Positions 7,358-15,597 are shown, counted from the stretch's first letter. The stretch is DNA of 25,906 bases from Allobrachymonas sp. (GCA_012036375.1 JAAUOI010000005.1:1-25906), one strand, 5' to 3'. Program-made: numbers and translations. Notes: a model not told the origin generated them from the sequence alone.

Positions 7358-7834
7358 TCAAGCCGCTTTTTTAAGCGCCTTCACTGCTTTCAAGACCTCT
7401 TCCACATGGCCGGGCACTTTGAGGCCGCGCCATTCTTGCTTCAGCACGCCGTCTGCGCCGACCAAAAAGGTGCTGCGCTCGATGCCTTTGACTTTTTTGC
7501 CATACATGATTTTGTTTTTCACTACGCCGAAGCCGTGGCAGAGCTTTTCTTCCGTGTCGGCGATCAGCTCGAAAGGTAATTCCAGCTTGGTTTTGAATTC
7601 GTCGTGCGACTTCATGTTGTCCCGGCTCACGCCAAACACAATCGCGCCAGCTTTGACGAAATCTTTGTATTTATCGCGGAACTGCATCGCCTCGGTGGTG
7701 CAGCCAGGGGTGTTGTCTTTGGGGTAGAAGTACAGCACCATCATTTGACCCATATGGCTTTGGTTCGTCACCTTGACGCCCCCTGTAGCGTTTGCTTCAA
7801 ATTCTGGGAGGAGTTTATTTACGACGACTGCCAT
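7358..7834 (-). CDS. bcp: Peroxiredoxin, Bcp/PrxQ type
   Basis: Thiol peroxidase that reduces H2O2 and organic hydroperoxides, 158 residues. The peroxidatic motif is intact: YFYPKDNTPGCTTEA, with Cys at about residue 45. The usual Bcp resolving Cys five residues later is absent here (TPGCTTEAMQF), so it may work as a 1-Cys enzyme or use another Cys (LCHGFGV). The Arg of the active site appears in SRDNMKSH, and the family pattern GIERSTFLVGADG follows. The frame is intact. It lies 96 bases after the dienelactone hydrolase gene and ends in a strong terminator, separating it from phoH. Confidence 0.93.
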   Translation of the reverse strand: MAVVVNKLLPEFEANATGGVKVTNQSHMGQMMVLYFYPKDNTPGCTTEAMQFRDKYKDFVKAGAIVFGVSRDNMKSHDEFKTKLELPFELIADTEEKLCHGFGVVKNKIMYGKKVKGIERSTFLVGADGVLKQEWRGLKVPGHVEEVLKAVKALKKAA

Positions 7835-7930
7835 GGGTGTTCCAGTATCTGGGCTGCCTCGGAGGCCGAGTTGCCCTGTTGCGTGACTAACCCAGTATTT
7901 TAACCGTTTCTGCCTCTCTAGGCCACTGAC

Positions 7931-8640
7931 TCAAGCTACCGCGCCAAGATGCTGCGCAAAGAAAGTAAGCGTGCGCTCTCGGGCTAAATCAGCACTAGAC
8001 TGGTCGTAAGAAGCACGCTCATCGCAATTAAAACCATGCTTGGCTGCATATACATGCGCCTGCGCCGCTGGATAAGAAGCCCGCAAAGCCGTCACGCCAT
8101 CCATCGGCACGTAATCATCGCAGTCCGACAGATGCGCCATCACGGGGCAATTGAGCGGCGCAGACAATTCATTGTGCATACCGCCACCGTAATACGGTGC
8201 GCTGGCTGACACGCCTTGCAGCTTTTGCGCAGCCCGCCAGCTCATCAGGCCACCCCAGCAGTAGCCCACCACGCCCACCTTCAAGCTTTTCGGTGCGCCA
8301 GCCGCCTTGCCCGCGCGCGCGGCATGGTCGATGGCAGCCTGCACATCGCCCAGCAATTGGGGCAACAGCGCCTCAGCCGCCGCTTTGAGCGCAACACCTT
8401 TTGCATGTCATCAGATGTGTAGCCCAACTCCGTGCCGGCTGCGACGCGATGAAACATGGCGGGCGCAACGACGAAATAGCCCGCCTTGGCATAGCCATCT
8501 GCCACATTGCGAATATGGCGATTGAGGCCAAAGATTTCTTGCAATACCACAACCGCGCCTTTGGGTGAACTTGTCGGCATCACTTCATAAGCCGCTATCT
8601 GTGCACCGTCTGTGCTGGTCAAGTGAACCATCTGTCCCAT
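7931..8640 (-). CDS. Dienelactone hydrolase family protein (one frameshift)
   Basis: Alpha/beta hydrolase of the dienelactone hydrolase family, about 236 residues when repaired. Visible motifs are VVLQEIFGLNRHIRNVADGYA, the nucleophile elbow GYCWGG with Cys typical of the family, an Asp in SDCDDYVP, and His in AAKHGFNCDER. Such enzymes open lactone rings in aromatic degradation, but many are generic esterases. The frame breaks at the T run 8399-8402; adding one base restores DDMQKGVALKAAAEALL. It starts four bases after the isomerase gene, so the two are cotranscribed. Confidence 0.87.
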
Positions 8641-8644
8641 AGCG

Positions 8645-9244
8645 CTATCCTTTCAACTTTCGTTCAACAAAATCCAAACGATCCTGCCCCCAAAACATTT
8701 CGCCCTCAATCACGAAGCTGGGTGCACCAAAAATACCCACCTCGATAGCCCGCTGGGTATCTGCATCGTAGCGCTGCTGCGCAGCTTGTGAATGCGCTTG
8801 CTCGATGCGCTCGGCTTGCAGACCTTGCTCAGATAACAATTCAATCAACGTGGCTTCAGAAGCGATATTGCGATCTTGTGCCCAACAGGCCGTCAAAATC
8901 GCGCCTGCGATGCGCAGCGCCGCCTCCCAGCCATCATGCAAATCCACCGCAATGATGAGCTTGGCCGCATCATCGCCGCTCACTGGGAAATATTTGGGCT
9001 GCAAATTCAACGGCATTTGCAAGTGCTCTGAAAAACGCTTGAGTTCCACCAAGCGATAGCTCTGTCGCTGAGGCGCACGCTTAGGGAGTGGCAAACCACC
9101 AGAGACGGGGAACACGCGGCCGAGATCGACGGGCAGGACGTTGACTTTTGAGCCGGTCTCATTGGCGATTTTCGCCAGACGGGCGTGACCCAGATAAGTC
9201 CAAGGTGACTGCGGTGCAAAATAGTAATCAATGGTCTGGCTCAC
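8645..9244 (-). CDS. 2-hydroxychromene-2-carboxylate isomerase-like (DsbA superfamily)
   Basis: A 199-residue thioredoxin-fold protein of the HCCA isomerase / kappa-class GST group. These enzymes use glutathione in naphthalene-type degradation or related isomerisations. It starts with the family pattern IDYYFAPQSPWTYLGHARL; the Ser before Pro-Trp is where the glutathione-activating Ser lies. The C-terminal GIFGAPSFVIEGEMFWGQDRL is also diagnostic and holds the cis-Pro. The start is GTG at 9244, favoured by GAGGAG (reverse strand, 9251-9256) five bases before. No aromatic catabolic genes are nearby, so the true substrate is open. Confidence 0.88.
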   Translation of the reverse strand: MSQTIDYYFAPQSPWTYLGHARLAKIANETGSKVNVLPVDLGRVFPVSGGLPLPKRAPQRQSYRLVELKRFSEHLQMPLNLQPKYFPVSGDDAAKLIIAVDLHDGWEAALRIAGAILTACWAQDRNIASEATLIELLSEQGLQAERIEQAHSQAAQQRYDADTQRAIEVGIFGAPSFVIEGEMFWGQDRLDFVERKLKG

Positions 9245-9327
9245 AGAGGCTCCTCGTTGTTTGTTAGAGTGAAGACTGTAGCGAGAAAAGCAAAAGCTTG
9301 CTCACGGCGTCTTATAAGATGCACATC

Positions 9328-10086
9328 ATGCCCAAAACTCTTCTCATCACGGGTGCTTCGCGCGGTATTGGCGCAGCGACCGCTTTGTTAGCAGCGAGCC
9401 AAGGCTGGCAAGTGGCCGTCAATTATTTGGGCAACTCACTCGCCGCTGATGGCGTGGTGCGGCAGATTCGCGCTGCGGGCGGCGTGGCCATTGCGGTGCA
9501 AGGCGATATGGGCATTGAGGCCGATGTGCTACGGGTGTTTGAAACGGTAGATGCCAAGCTCGGGCGTGTGAGCGGTTTGGTGAACAACGCGGGCGTGGTG
9601 GATCTGGCGCAGCGCGTGGATGAGATGAGCTTGGCGCGGCTGGAGCGCATGTGGCGCACAAACATCACCAGCAGTTTCTTGTGTGCTCGCGAGGCCGTGC
9701 GGCGCATGAGTACGCGCTATCAGAGTGAAGGGGGCGGCGAAGGGGGCGCGATCGTGAATGTCTCGAGTGTGGCGGCGCGTTTGGGCTCGCCGGCTCAGTA
9801 TGTCGATTACGCGGCCAGCAAAGCGGCCATTGATACGTTCACAGTTGGATTGGCCAAAGAAGTGGCGGCTGAAGGCATTCGCGTGAACGCGGTGCGCCCC
9901 GGCATTATTGACACGGAGATTCATGCCAGCGGTGGTGATCCGGATCGCGCCTCACGCATGGCCTCTCAGCTCCCAATGAATCGCGCGGGCTCGGCTAATG
10001 AAGTGGCGCAGTCCATTGTATGGTTGCTCTCAAGCCAAGCCAGCTACGTCACCGGCTCGGTGCTGGATGTGGCTGGGGGGCGATGA
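9328..10086 (+). CDS. SDR-family NAD(P)-dependent oxidoreductase
   Basis: A short-chain dehydrogenase/reductase of 252 residues. Cofactor motif TGASRGIG at the N-terminus, VNNAGV in the middle, the catalytic Ser in VNVSSVAAR and YVDYAASK with Tyr-x-x-x-Lys are all present, as is the C-terminal YVTGSVLDVAGGR. It most resembles glucose 1-dehydrogenase or FabG-like members; the substrate cannot be inferred. ATG 9319 (MHIMPKT) is an alternative start; neither has a good ribosome binding site. The gene is divergent from the isomerase, and its TGA overlaps the creB start, so it is translationally linked to creBC. Confidence 0.9.
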   Translation: MPKTLLITGASRGIGAATALLAASQGWQVAVNYLGNSLAADGVVRQIRAAGGVAIAVQGDMGIEADVLRVFETVDAKLGRVSGLVNNAGVVDLAQRVDEMSLARLERMWRTNITSSFLCAREAVRRMSTRYQSEGGGEGGAIVNVSSVAARLGSPAQYVDYAASKAAIDTFTVGLAKEVAAEGIRVNAVRPGIIDTEIHASGGDPDRASRMASQLPMNRAGSANEVAQSIVWLLSSQASYVTGSVLDVAGGR

Positions 10087-10751
10087 TGCACAGCATCTTG
10101 CTCCTCGAAGACGATGCGGCGATTGCCAGCACCGTGGTCTATGCGCTGGAGCGCGAGGGCTGGCAGGTGACGCACGCGCATCTGTTGCGAGAGGCTCGGG
10201 GCTTGATGGCGTTGCAAACCTTTGATGTGTATTTACTCGACGTGGGGCTGCCCGATGGCAATGGCTTGGATCTATGCCGGGAGCTACGTCAGGCAGGTGA
10301 TGCAAGGGTGTTGATGCTGAGCGCTCGCGGCGAAGAGATGGATCGGGTGCTTGGGCTTGAGCTGGGCGCGGATGATTACATGGCCAAGCCGTTCAGCCCG
10401 CGCGAGTTGGTGGCCAGGGTGCGGGCTTTGCTGCGCCGTGCGATGCAAACTGCTGCTCTGCCAGCAGCCAGCCCCTTCACGCATGACGAAGCCGGGCAGC
10501 GTATCAGCCTACAAGGCCAGTGGCTCGATCTCACGCGGCGCGAGTATGGCGTGCTCGCGCTGCTGCTGGCTGCCAAGGGACGAATACTGTCTCGCGAACA
10601 TTTGTTTGAGCGCATTTGGGGGCTGGAGACCGACAGCATGGAGCGCACGGTGGATACGCACATTAAAACGCTTCGCGCCAAGCTCAAAGCTGTGGATGCA
10701 CGAGAGTTCATCACCACGCATCGCGGCATGGGTTATTCGCTGGACACTTGA
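10083..10751 (+). CDS. creB: Response regulator CreB
   Basis: OmpR-type response regulator, 222 residues. The receiver domain has LLLEDD acidic residues, the phospho-acceptor Asp in YLLDVGLPDG (about residue 53), and the Lys in YMAKPFSPREL. The winged-helix output domain follows (LTRREYGVLALLLAAKGRIL, THIKTLRAKLKAV, HRGMGYSLDT). I assign CreB because it is directly followed by a CreC-type kinase and creD, and a perfect CreB box precedes creD. In enterics CreBC responds to carbon source/fermentation and penicillin-binding-protein inhibition. The start (ATG 10083 or 10086) overlaps the SDR stop. Confidence 0.88.
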   Translation: MMHSILLLEDDAAIASTVVYALEREGWQVTHAHLLREARGLMALQTFDVYLLDVGLPDGNGLDLCRELRQAGDARVLMLSARGEEMDRVLGLELGADDYMAKPFSPRELVARVRALLRRAMQTAALPAASPFTHDEAGQRISLQGQWLDLTRREYGVLALLLAAKGRILSREHLFERIWGLETDSMERTVDTHIKTLRAKLKAVDAREFITTHRGMGYSLDT

Positions 10752-10752
10752 T

Positions 10753-12227
10753 ATGCGCTTAGGTATTCGCCTGCTCTTTGCCTTCTTCGTGCTCAACGGC
10801 ATCTTGGCATTTTTTGTGCTGCGCGTGTTCAGCGCGGAGATCAAGCCGAGCGTGCGCGAGGTGATGGAAGACATGATGGTGGATACAGCCAACATCCTCG
10901 CGGAGTTGGCTTCTGAAGACTTAGCAGCTGGCAAGATTAGCGACGGCAATTTCGCCGCCCAAGTGCGCCGCTATGGCGGCCGCTCGATTGATGCCCAGAT
11001 TTGGGGACTCTCCAAACAATCACTGGACTTTCGCATTTACGTCACTGATGCCCAAGGCGTGGTGATGTTTGACTCAGACAATGTGGCGCAAGGCCAGGAT
11101 TACTCGCGCTGGCGTGATGTGGCGCGCACGCTGCGCGGCGAGTATGGCGCACGCGCCACGCGCGAGGTCTATACCGACGACAAAACCTCGGTGCTGTATG
11201 TGGCTGCGCCAGTTTTGCAGGGCGACAACATCATTGGTGTGCTCACTGTGGCCAAGCCGATCAGCACGGTGCAAGTCTTTATTGACCGCGCTGAACGCAA
11301 GGTGCTGCAAAGCGGCTTGCTGCTGCTGGCGCTCTCTGCGGCGGTAGGTGTGATCGTGACGCTGTGGACGGTATGGAATATTCGCAGGCTGCGCCGCTAT
11401 GCGCAGCAGGTGGGTGAATCCGCGCCACAAACTGGCATCGCACACATGCCCCAAGTCCCTGGCGAACTCGGTGATTTGGCGCGCGCCATGCAGGCCATGC
11501 GCGAACGTTTGGAAGGACGCGACTATTTGGAAAACCATGTGCGTGCGCTCACGCATGAGCTGAAAAGCCCGGTGGCGGCGATTCGCGCTTCAGGTGAGCT
11601 GCTGGAATCTGATTTACCCTATACCGACCAACAACGCTTTGCAGGCCAAGTGGTGGCGCAAAGCGAGCGCTTGCAGCGGCTGGTGGAGCAAATGCTGGAG
11701 CTGTCTAAGCTAGAGCAACGCGCCCTCTCAGGCAAGCTCGCGGGCGGGCGCTTGCAGCAGTTAGCGGTCTGCTCACTCAAAGACACGGTAAGCCAAGTGA
11801 TTGCGCAACATCGCCCCCAAGCTACTATTAAGAACATAGCACTCGGCGCACATTTTATGCCGGCTAGTGGCCAATTTGGCTTAAAATAGAGCCTGAACTG
11901 ATGGCCTTGGCATTGTCCAATCTGCTAGAAAACGCACTGGATTTTTCACCCGACCTTAGCGAAATTCGCATCGAATTACAGGAAGAGGCGCAGCAGATTC
12001 ACCTGAGCGTTCAAGACGCTGGCCTAGGCGTTCCTGATTTCGCGGTGCCCCGCTTGGGTGAGCGTTTCTTTAAAACGCCTCGCCCCGAAGGTTCAAGCCG
12101 CAGCCAAAAAGTCGGCTCGGGTCTTGGGCTTTCGATTGTGCAAAGCATCGTGCGCTTGCACGGCGGCCAACTCATTTTGCGCAACACATCGCCCGGCTTT
12201 CGCGCTGAAATGATCTTGCCAAAGTAA
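10753..12227 (+). CDS. creC: Sensor histidine kinase CreC (one frameshift; repeat-derived segment)
   Basis: Inner-membrane kinase partner of CreB, about 491 residues when repaired. A first membrane helix (about 6-28), a periplasmic sensor domain, a second helix (about 187-209), a HAMP linker, the dimerisation/phosphotransfer helix with His at about 268 (RALTHELKSPVAAIRA), then the ATPase N-box (SNLLENALDFSP), DAGLGVPD and GSGLGLSIV. It starts two bases after creB. The frame breaks in the A run 11883-11886; one added A gives FGLKIEPELMALAL. The 22 residues before that come from dispersed repeat copy 2, placed between the His helix and the ATPase core. Without correction the protein lacks its ATPase domain. 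Confidence 0.87.
11820..11886 (+). repeat. Dispersed palindromic repeat, copy 2 (inside creC)
   Basis: Matches the element along its length: GCTA...ATAGC stem, core ATAGCACTCGGCGCACATTT then TATGCCGGCTAG, and tail TTGGCTTAAAAT. It also has a second small stem, GCCAA/TTGGC. It is read in frame as NIALGAHFMPASG within creC. Confidence 0.85.
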
Positions 12228-12233
12228 GCGGAT

Positions 12234-12249
12234 TTCACCCCCGCTTCAC
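12234..12249 (+). promoter_or_regulatory. CreB box (cre tag) upstream of creD
   Basis: TTCAC (12234-12238), six bases, TTCAC (12245-12249): an exact match to the enteric CreB-binding consensus TTCAC-N6-TTCAC. A further degenerate half-site CTCAC follows at the same six-base spacing (12256-12260). It lies 64-79 bases upstream of creD, which is CreB-regulated in E. coli, and so supports both the CreB and CreD assignments. Confidence 0.9.
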
Positions 12250-12312
12250 ACACTTCTCACTGCGCACCAACTGATTTTTCACACTTGGCTTCTTCAACAC
12301 CACGGAGCCACG

Positions 12313-13746
12313 ATGAAAAACCCATTGACCACCAAACTCTTGACGCTCGGCGCAGTGATTGCGCTGCTCGCGCTGTTTTTACAAATGATCCAAGGCATCA
12401 TCTCCGAGCGGCAGATGTATCGCAATCAAGCTGTAGACAGCGTGAGTCAAGCCCTAGCCGGCCCGCAAACCCTGCTCGGCCCTATGCTGCACATGGCCTG
12501 CGTGGAGACTTGGGACAAACGCATCAGTACCCGAGAGCAAGGCGCAGATCGCGTGCAAGAAGAGCGCCGTGAATTTTTGCAAGCCATTGTGCCCACCGGC
12601 CTGAATATCCAAAACCTTGTCACTGCCGAATCGCGCTCGCGCAGCATTTACACCACCCAAGTGCTGCAAACCAAGGCCACGCTCAAAGCGCAGTTTGAGC
12701 AGGGCGATGCGTTAAAGCCCAAAGGCACGATGGCCAACTCACGCATGCAATGCGGCTCGCCAATTTTGATGCTCGCCCTCGATGACCCACGCGGCATTCG
12801 CCACGCCAGCGCCCGCATCAACGGCACGGATTACAAACTCAAAGCTGGTACGTTTCACCCCACCTACAAGCGCGGCATGCATGTGCAATTGCCCCCAGTG
12901 GCCTTGAATGCAGCCGCCGCCGAAGGCTGGCAAGCAGAGCTGGTGATTGAGTTTGTGGGCACTCAGCAACTGAACATCGTTCCGCTAGGCGACACCACCT
13001 TGATTCGCATGGACAGCAATTGGCGGCATCCCTCCTTTGCAGGCCGCTTCGCGCCGGCAGAGCGCAAACTGCACAGCACTGGTTTCAGCGCCGATTGGCG
13101 GCTGACCTCGGTGGCCACCGATGCACCTGCGCTCGCAAAAGAAGCCAAGCCGATTTGCGAACCGCATCAAGGTGCGAAGGATTGCGTCGAAACCGTGCAA
13201 GTGAACTTTATCGACCCAGTTAACGCTTACACCCTGAGCGACCGCGCGAGCAAATATGGTTTGCTCTTCATCGCTTTGAGTTTTGTGGCTCTGGGAATGT
13301 TTGAAGTGATGAAAAAGCTGCGCGTGCACCCAGTGCAATATTTGCTCGCAGGCGCGGCGCTGTGCACCTTTTTCTTGCTGCTCGTCTCGCTCTCCGAGCA
13401 CATTGGTTTTGCGCGCGCCTATGCCGCTGGCGCATGCGCCACCGTGTTGCTGCTGACCTATTACGCCAGCCATATGCTGGGCGGCAAATTACGCGGCCTG
13501 CCCTTTGGCGCGGGCATTGCGATGCTGTATGCCTTCCTGTATGTGCTGCTGCAACTGGAGCAAACCGCGCTCGTCATGGGCTCGGCGCTGCTCTTCATCG
13601 TTCTTGCACTCGTCATGGTGCTCACCCGAAAGATCAATTGGTATGCGCAATTTTCAAACAACACCTCCACGCCCCCTCACCCGCCAGCAGTGGTTGAAAT
13701 GCTGCATAAGTGGCAGCCGCGCAGCATGTATCGGGCGGTGCAATGA
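12313..13746 (+). CDS. creD: Inner membrane protein CreD
   Basis: A 477-residue CreD family protein. One N-terminal membrane helix (LTLGAVIALLALFLQMIQGI) precedes a large periplasmic domain carrying the family segments (MYRNQAVDSVSQALAGPQTL, LLGPML, and IDPVNAYTLSDRASKYGLLF before the helices). It then has a cluster of about five to six C-terminal helices. CreD is induced by CreBC and linked to envelope stress and colicin/beta-lactam phenotypes; its molecular activity is not settled. The gene starts 85 bases after creC, behind a CreB box and a GGAG ribosome binding site. The frame is intact. The next gene is separated only by repeat copy 3. Confidence 0.9.
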   Translation: MKNPLTTKLLTLGAVIALLALFLQMIQGIISERQMYRNQAVDSVSQALAGPQTLLGPMLHMACVETWDKRISTREQGADRVQEERREFLQAIVPTGLNIQNLVTAESRSRSIYTTQVLQTKATLKAQFEQGDALKPKGTMANSRMQCGSPILMLALDDPRGIRHASARINGTDYKLKAGTFHPTYKRGMHVQLPPVALNAAAAEGWQAELVIEFVGTQQLNIVPLGDTTLIRMDSNWRHPSFAGRFAPAERKLHSTGFSADWRLTSVATDAPALAKEAKPICEPHQGAKDCVETVQVNFIDPVNAYTLSDRASKYGLLFIALSFVALGMFEVMKKLRVHPVQYLLAGAALCTFFLLLVSLSEHIGFARAYAAGACATVLLLTYYASHMLGGKLRGLPFGAGIAMLYAFLYVLLQLEQTALVMGSALLFIVLALVMVLTRKINWYAQFSNNTSTPPHPPAVVEMLHKWQPRSMYRAVQ

Positions 13747-13809
13747 ACTATAATTTTCATAGCACTCTGCGCACATTCTGTGCCGGCTACACTCCAAAAA
13801 GGCTTAAAA
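13747..13809 (+). repeat. Dispersed palindromic repeat, copy 3 (entire creD-marC spacer)
   Basis: Runs from the base after the creD stop to the base before the marC ATG: CTAT...ATAG stem, core AGCACTCTGCGCACATTCTG then TGCCGGCTAC, and tail AAAAAGGCTTAAAA. AAAAAGG (13796-13802) lies seven bases before the ATG, so the repeat appears to provide the ribosome binding site. The core is in frame with marC, with a GTG at 13780. Confidence 0.85.
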
Positions 13810-14436
13810 ATGGACATCAAAGCACTCGTCACTCTGCTGGCCATTGTCAACCCGCTGGCGGCTGTGCCTTTTTATATCCACTACACGCAAGGCTTCACGC
13901 GCGAGCAAAGGAAGCGCACCATACTCGTGGCCAGCTTCAGCGTATTCGTCGTGATTGCGGCCAGCGCCTTGCTCGGCTTGAAATTGCTCGAATTTTTCGG
14001 CATCACATTGGCGAGCTTTCAGGTGGGCGGCGGCATGCTGCTGCTCACCTCGTCTCTGGCCATGCTCAATGCGCAACCGGCAGAAGCCAAATCCGCACAA
14101 GCCGACATGAACGAAGCCGAAATGGCTGCGCGCACCAGCATCGCCGTCGTGCCGCTCACGATTCCTCTGCTCACCGGCCCGGCCACCATGTCAACAGTCG
14201 TGATCTATGCCGAGAAAGCCAAAACTTTTTTGCAGCTCGGCACTTTGGTGGGCTACGGCGTGGTCATCGCATTGGCCACTTTCATCTGCTTTTCCCTCGC
14301 CACCCCCATTGCCCGCATCCTCGGCAAAACCGGCATCAACGTCATGACCCGCCTGATGGGTTTGATCTTGGCCGCGCTGGCCGTGGAGGTGATGGCCGAT
14401 GGCTTAACCAAGCTCTTTCCGGCGCTGGGTAAGTAA
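13810..14436 (+). CDS. MarC-family integral membrane protein
   Basis: A 208-residue polytopic protein of the MarC/UPF0056 family (NAAT family in transporter classification), with about six membrane helices and no established substrate. Typical segments are LVTLLAIVNPLAAVPFYI, SFQVGGGMLLLTSSLAML, VVPLTIPLLTGPATMSTVV and TRLMGLILAALAVEVMADGL. I chose ATG 13810 because family members start near MDIKALVTLL; a GTG at 13780 inside repeat copy 3 is in frame and would add ten residues. It may be read through from creD, which would place it in the CreB regulon. Confidence 0.88.
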   Translation: MDIKALVTLLAIVNPLAAVPFYIHYTQGFTREQRKRTILVASFSVFVVIAASALLGLKLLEFFGITLASFQVGGGMLLLTSSLAMLNAQPAEAKSAQADMNEAEMAARTSIAVVPLTIPLLTGPATMSTVVIYAEKAKTFLQLGTLVGYGVVIALATFICFSLATPIARILGKTGINVMTRLMGLILAALAVEVMADGLTKLFPALGK

Positions 14437-14473
14437 ACAGCGAATCTGTAACCTGCGTGAAATACGCACGAAA

Positions 14474-14560
14474 TACCGTTGATCTGACATTTTGAGTCGC
14501 CGAACGGTAGTTTGAAGGGGACGGTTGGTGTAACACGGAAACGCTTTTGTCCGTTACAGT
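14474..14560. promoter_or_regulatory. Inverted-repeat-rich region upstream of the pilus operon
   Basis: The 192-base gap before the first pilin gene contains TACCGTT (14474-14480) and AACGGTA (14503-14509) as a 7-bp inverted repeat. GTAAC...GTTAC arms follow, with further ACGGTT and CCGTTA hexamers to 14560. Repeated CCGTT-like half-sites suggest an operator. Candidate promoters downstream (TTACAG-17-TATACA; TTGTAT-18-TATTCT) are weak. Confidence 0.35.
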
Positions 14561-14628
14561 CCTCACATCCAGTTTGTATACACCTGCGTATTCAAACTAT
14601 TCTCTATTTCTTTACCAAAGGATTTGTC

Positions 14629-15159
14629 ATGAAAAAGATTGCTTTGATTGCTGCGTTGGGTTTGATGGGTATGGGTTCTGCGATGGCGCAGACAACACAG
14701 GTTAACGGTACATTTCAGGTTAGCGTTAACTTGACTTCCAAGTGCTTGCTTGAAACTGCTGGTACGACGGTTGATTTTGGTACTTATGATGCCTTCGGTA
14801 GCGCTTCCAACGCTGCACCCTTTACCTTGGTGTCTTACAAATGTACTCGTGGAATGACGCCAACTGTCAAGTTTGATGTGACGAGCGGAACAACCTCAAC
14901 GGCTGGTGCAGGTGCTACTGCCGAAGGCGTTTTGTCTGGTCTTCTCTACTCTCTAACTGCCGCTTTAGATACGACGGCGACTGCGGGTGCGGAACCAACG
15001 GCGGGGTCCGGTGGCACTCTTGGTACTTTGGGTACTGATCAAAAGCGTATCTATAAAGTCACGGGCGCTATGGCTACGGGTCAAGCGGGTTGTATCACTG
15101 CTGGCGCTGGTACTTGCGCGGCTACCTCACATCAACGTACATTGATCTTGGAATATTGA
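14629..15159 (+). CDS. Major pilin, spore coat U (SCPU) domain protein
   Basis: A secreted 176-residue subunit with a signal peptide (MKKIALIAALGLMGMGSAMA, cleaved before QTT) and one SCPU domain, ending in the beta-strand RTLILEY. The pattern with Cys in TSKCLLE, YKCTRG and paired Cys near the end fits archaic chaperone-usher pilins such as CsuA/B. AAAGGA (14617-14622) precedes the ATG. First gene of a five-gene operon. Its codons are strongly T-ending (GGT, GCT, ACT), unlike the GC-ending chaperone and usher. That could mean optimisation for high expression or separate ancestry. The frame is intact. Confidence 0.85.
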   Translation: MKKIALIAALGLMGMGSAMAQTTQVNGTFQVSVNLTSKCLLETAGTTVDFGTYDAFGSASNAAPFTLVSYKCTRGMTPTVKFDVTSGTTSTAGAGATAEGVLSGLLYSLTAALDTTATAGAEPTAGSGGTLGTLGTDQKRIYKVTGAMATGQAGCITAGAGTCAATSHQRTLILEY

Positions 15160-15178
15160 TCTTTTATCTAGGATCAAC

Positions 15179-15595
15179 GTGATTCAAATGCGCAGTTTGC
15201 TGTTGCTTGGAGCATTGATAGCCTCGTCAGCCAATGCTGGAATTGCTTCGGGCGTTTTCACTGTCAGTGTTGCGCAGCAACCTCGGGGCATCTGCATCAG
15301 CTCTAGCCTCAGCCAAGTCACCAACGCCATCGTGCGGGTGACTTGTCAGGGTAATCAGTTTGTGAGTATTGAGCCTCAGCCGGGCAGGCCTTTTGTGGGC
15401 ACGCACGGTGGGGCTTGATCGTTTGCGTTTTCGCAACGCTCCGGGTTTTCAGGCCATCTGGGCAACGGATCGGTGATTTTCGGGCAATCTGTCTCTGATT
15501 TGGAGGCTGCGATTGGTCAAGGCACGATCACGGCATTGCGCGTACTAGATTTGACCGAACGTGACGAACGGCTCGAATTGTTGGTAAGCTTTTGA
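15179..15595 (+). CDS. Minor pilin-like SCPU protein (in-frame TGA)
   Basis: A second, smaller secreted subunit with signal peptide MRSLLLLGALIASSANA followed by GIASGVFTVSVAQQPRGICI. The frame meets TGA at 15416-15418 after GTHGGA but continues without a shift through SGFSGHLGNGSVIFG, LEAAIGQGTITALRVLDLTE and LELLVSF to a second TGA at 15593-15595. The continuation is clearly coding and of pilin type, so the first TGA is either a substitution error (TGG would fit) or a true truncation. The likely start is GTG 15179, five bases after AGGA; ATG 15188 is the alternative. The final stop is two bases from the chaperone ATG. Confidence 0.7.
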
Positions 15596-15597
15596 GC

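Noticed and set aside
9298..9318. TTGCTC / TATAAG as the SDR promoter
   Set aside because: The spacing is about nine bases, incompatible with a standard promoter.
11881..11905. Programmed frameshift in creC at the AAAA of the repeat tail
   Set aside because: The same type of homopolymer break occurs in eleven other genes, and no slippery heptamer with a downstream structure stands out.
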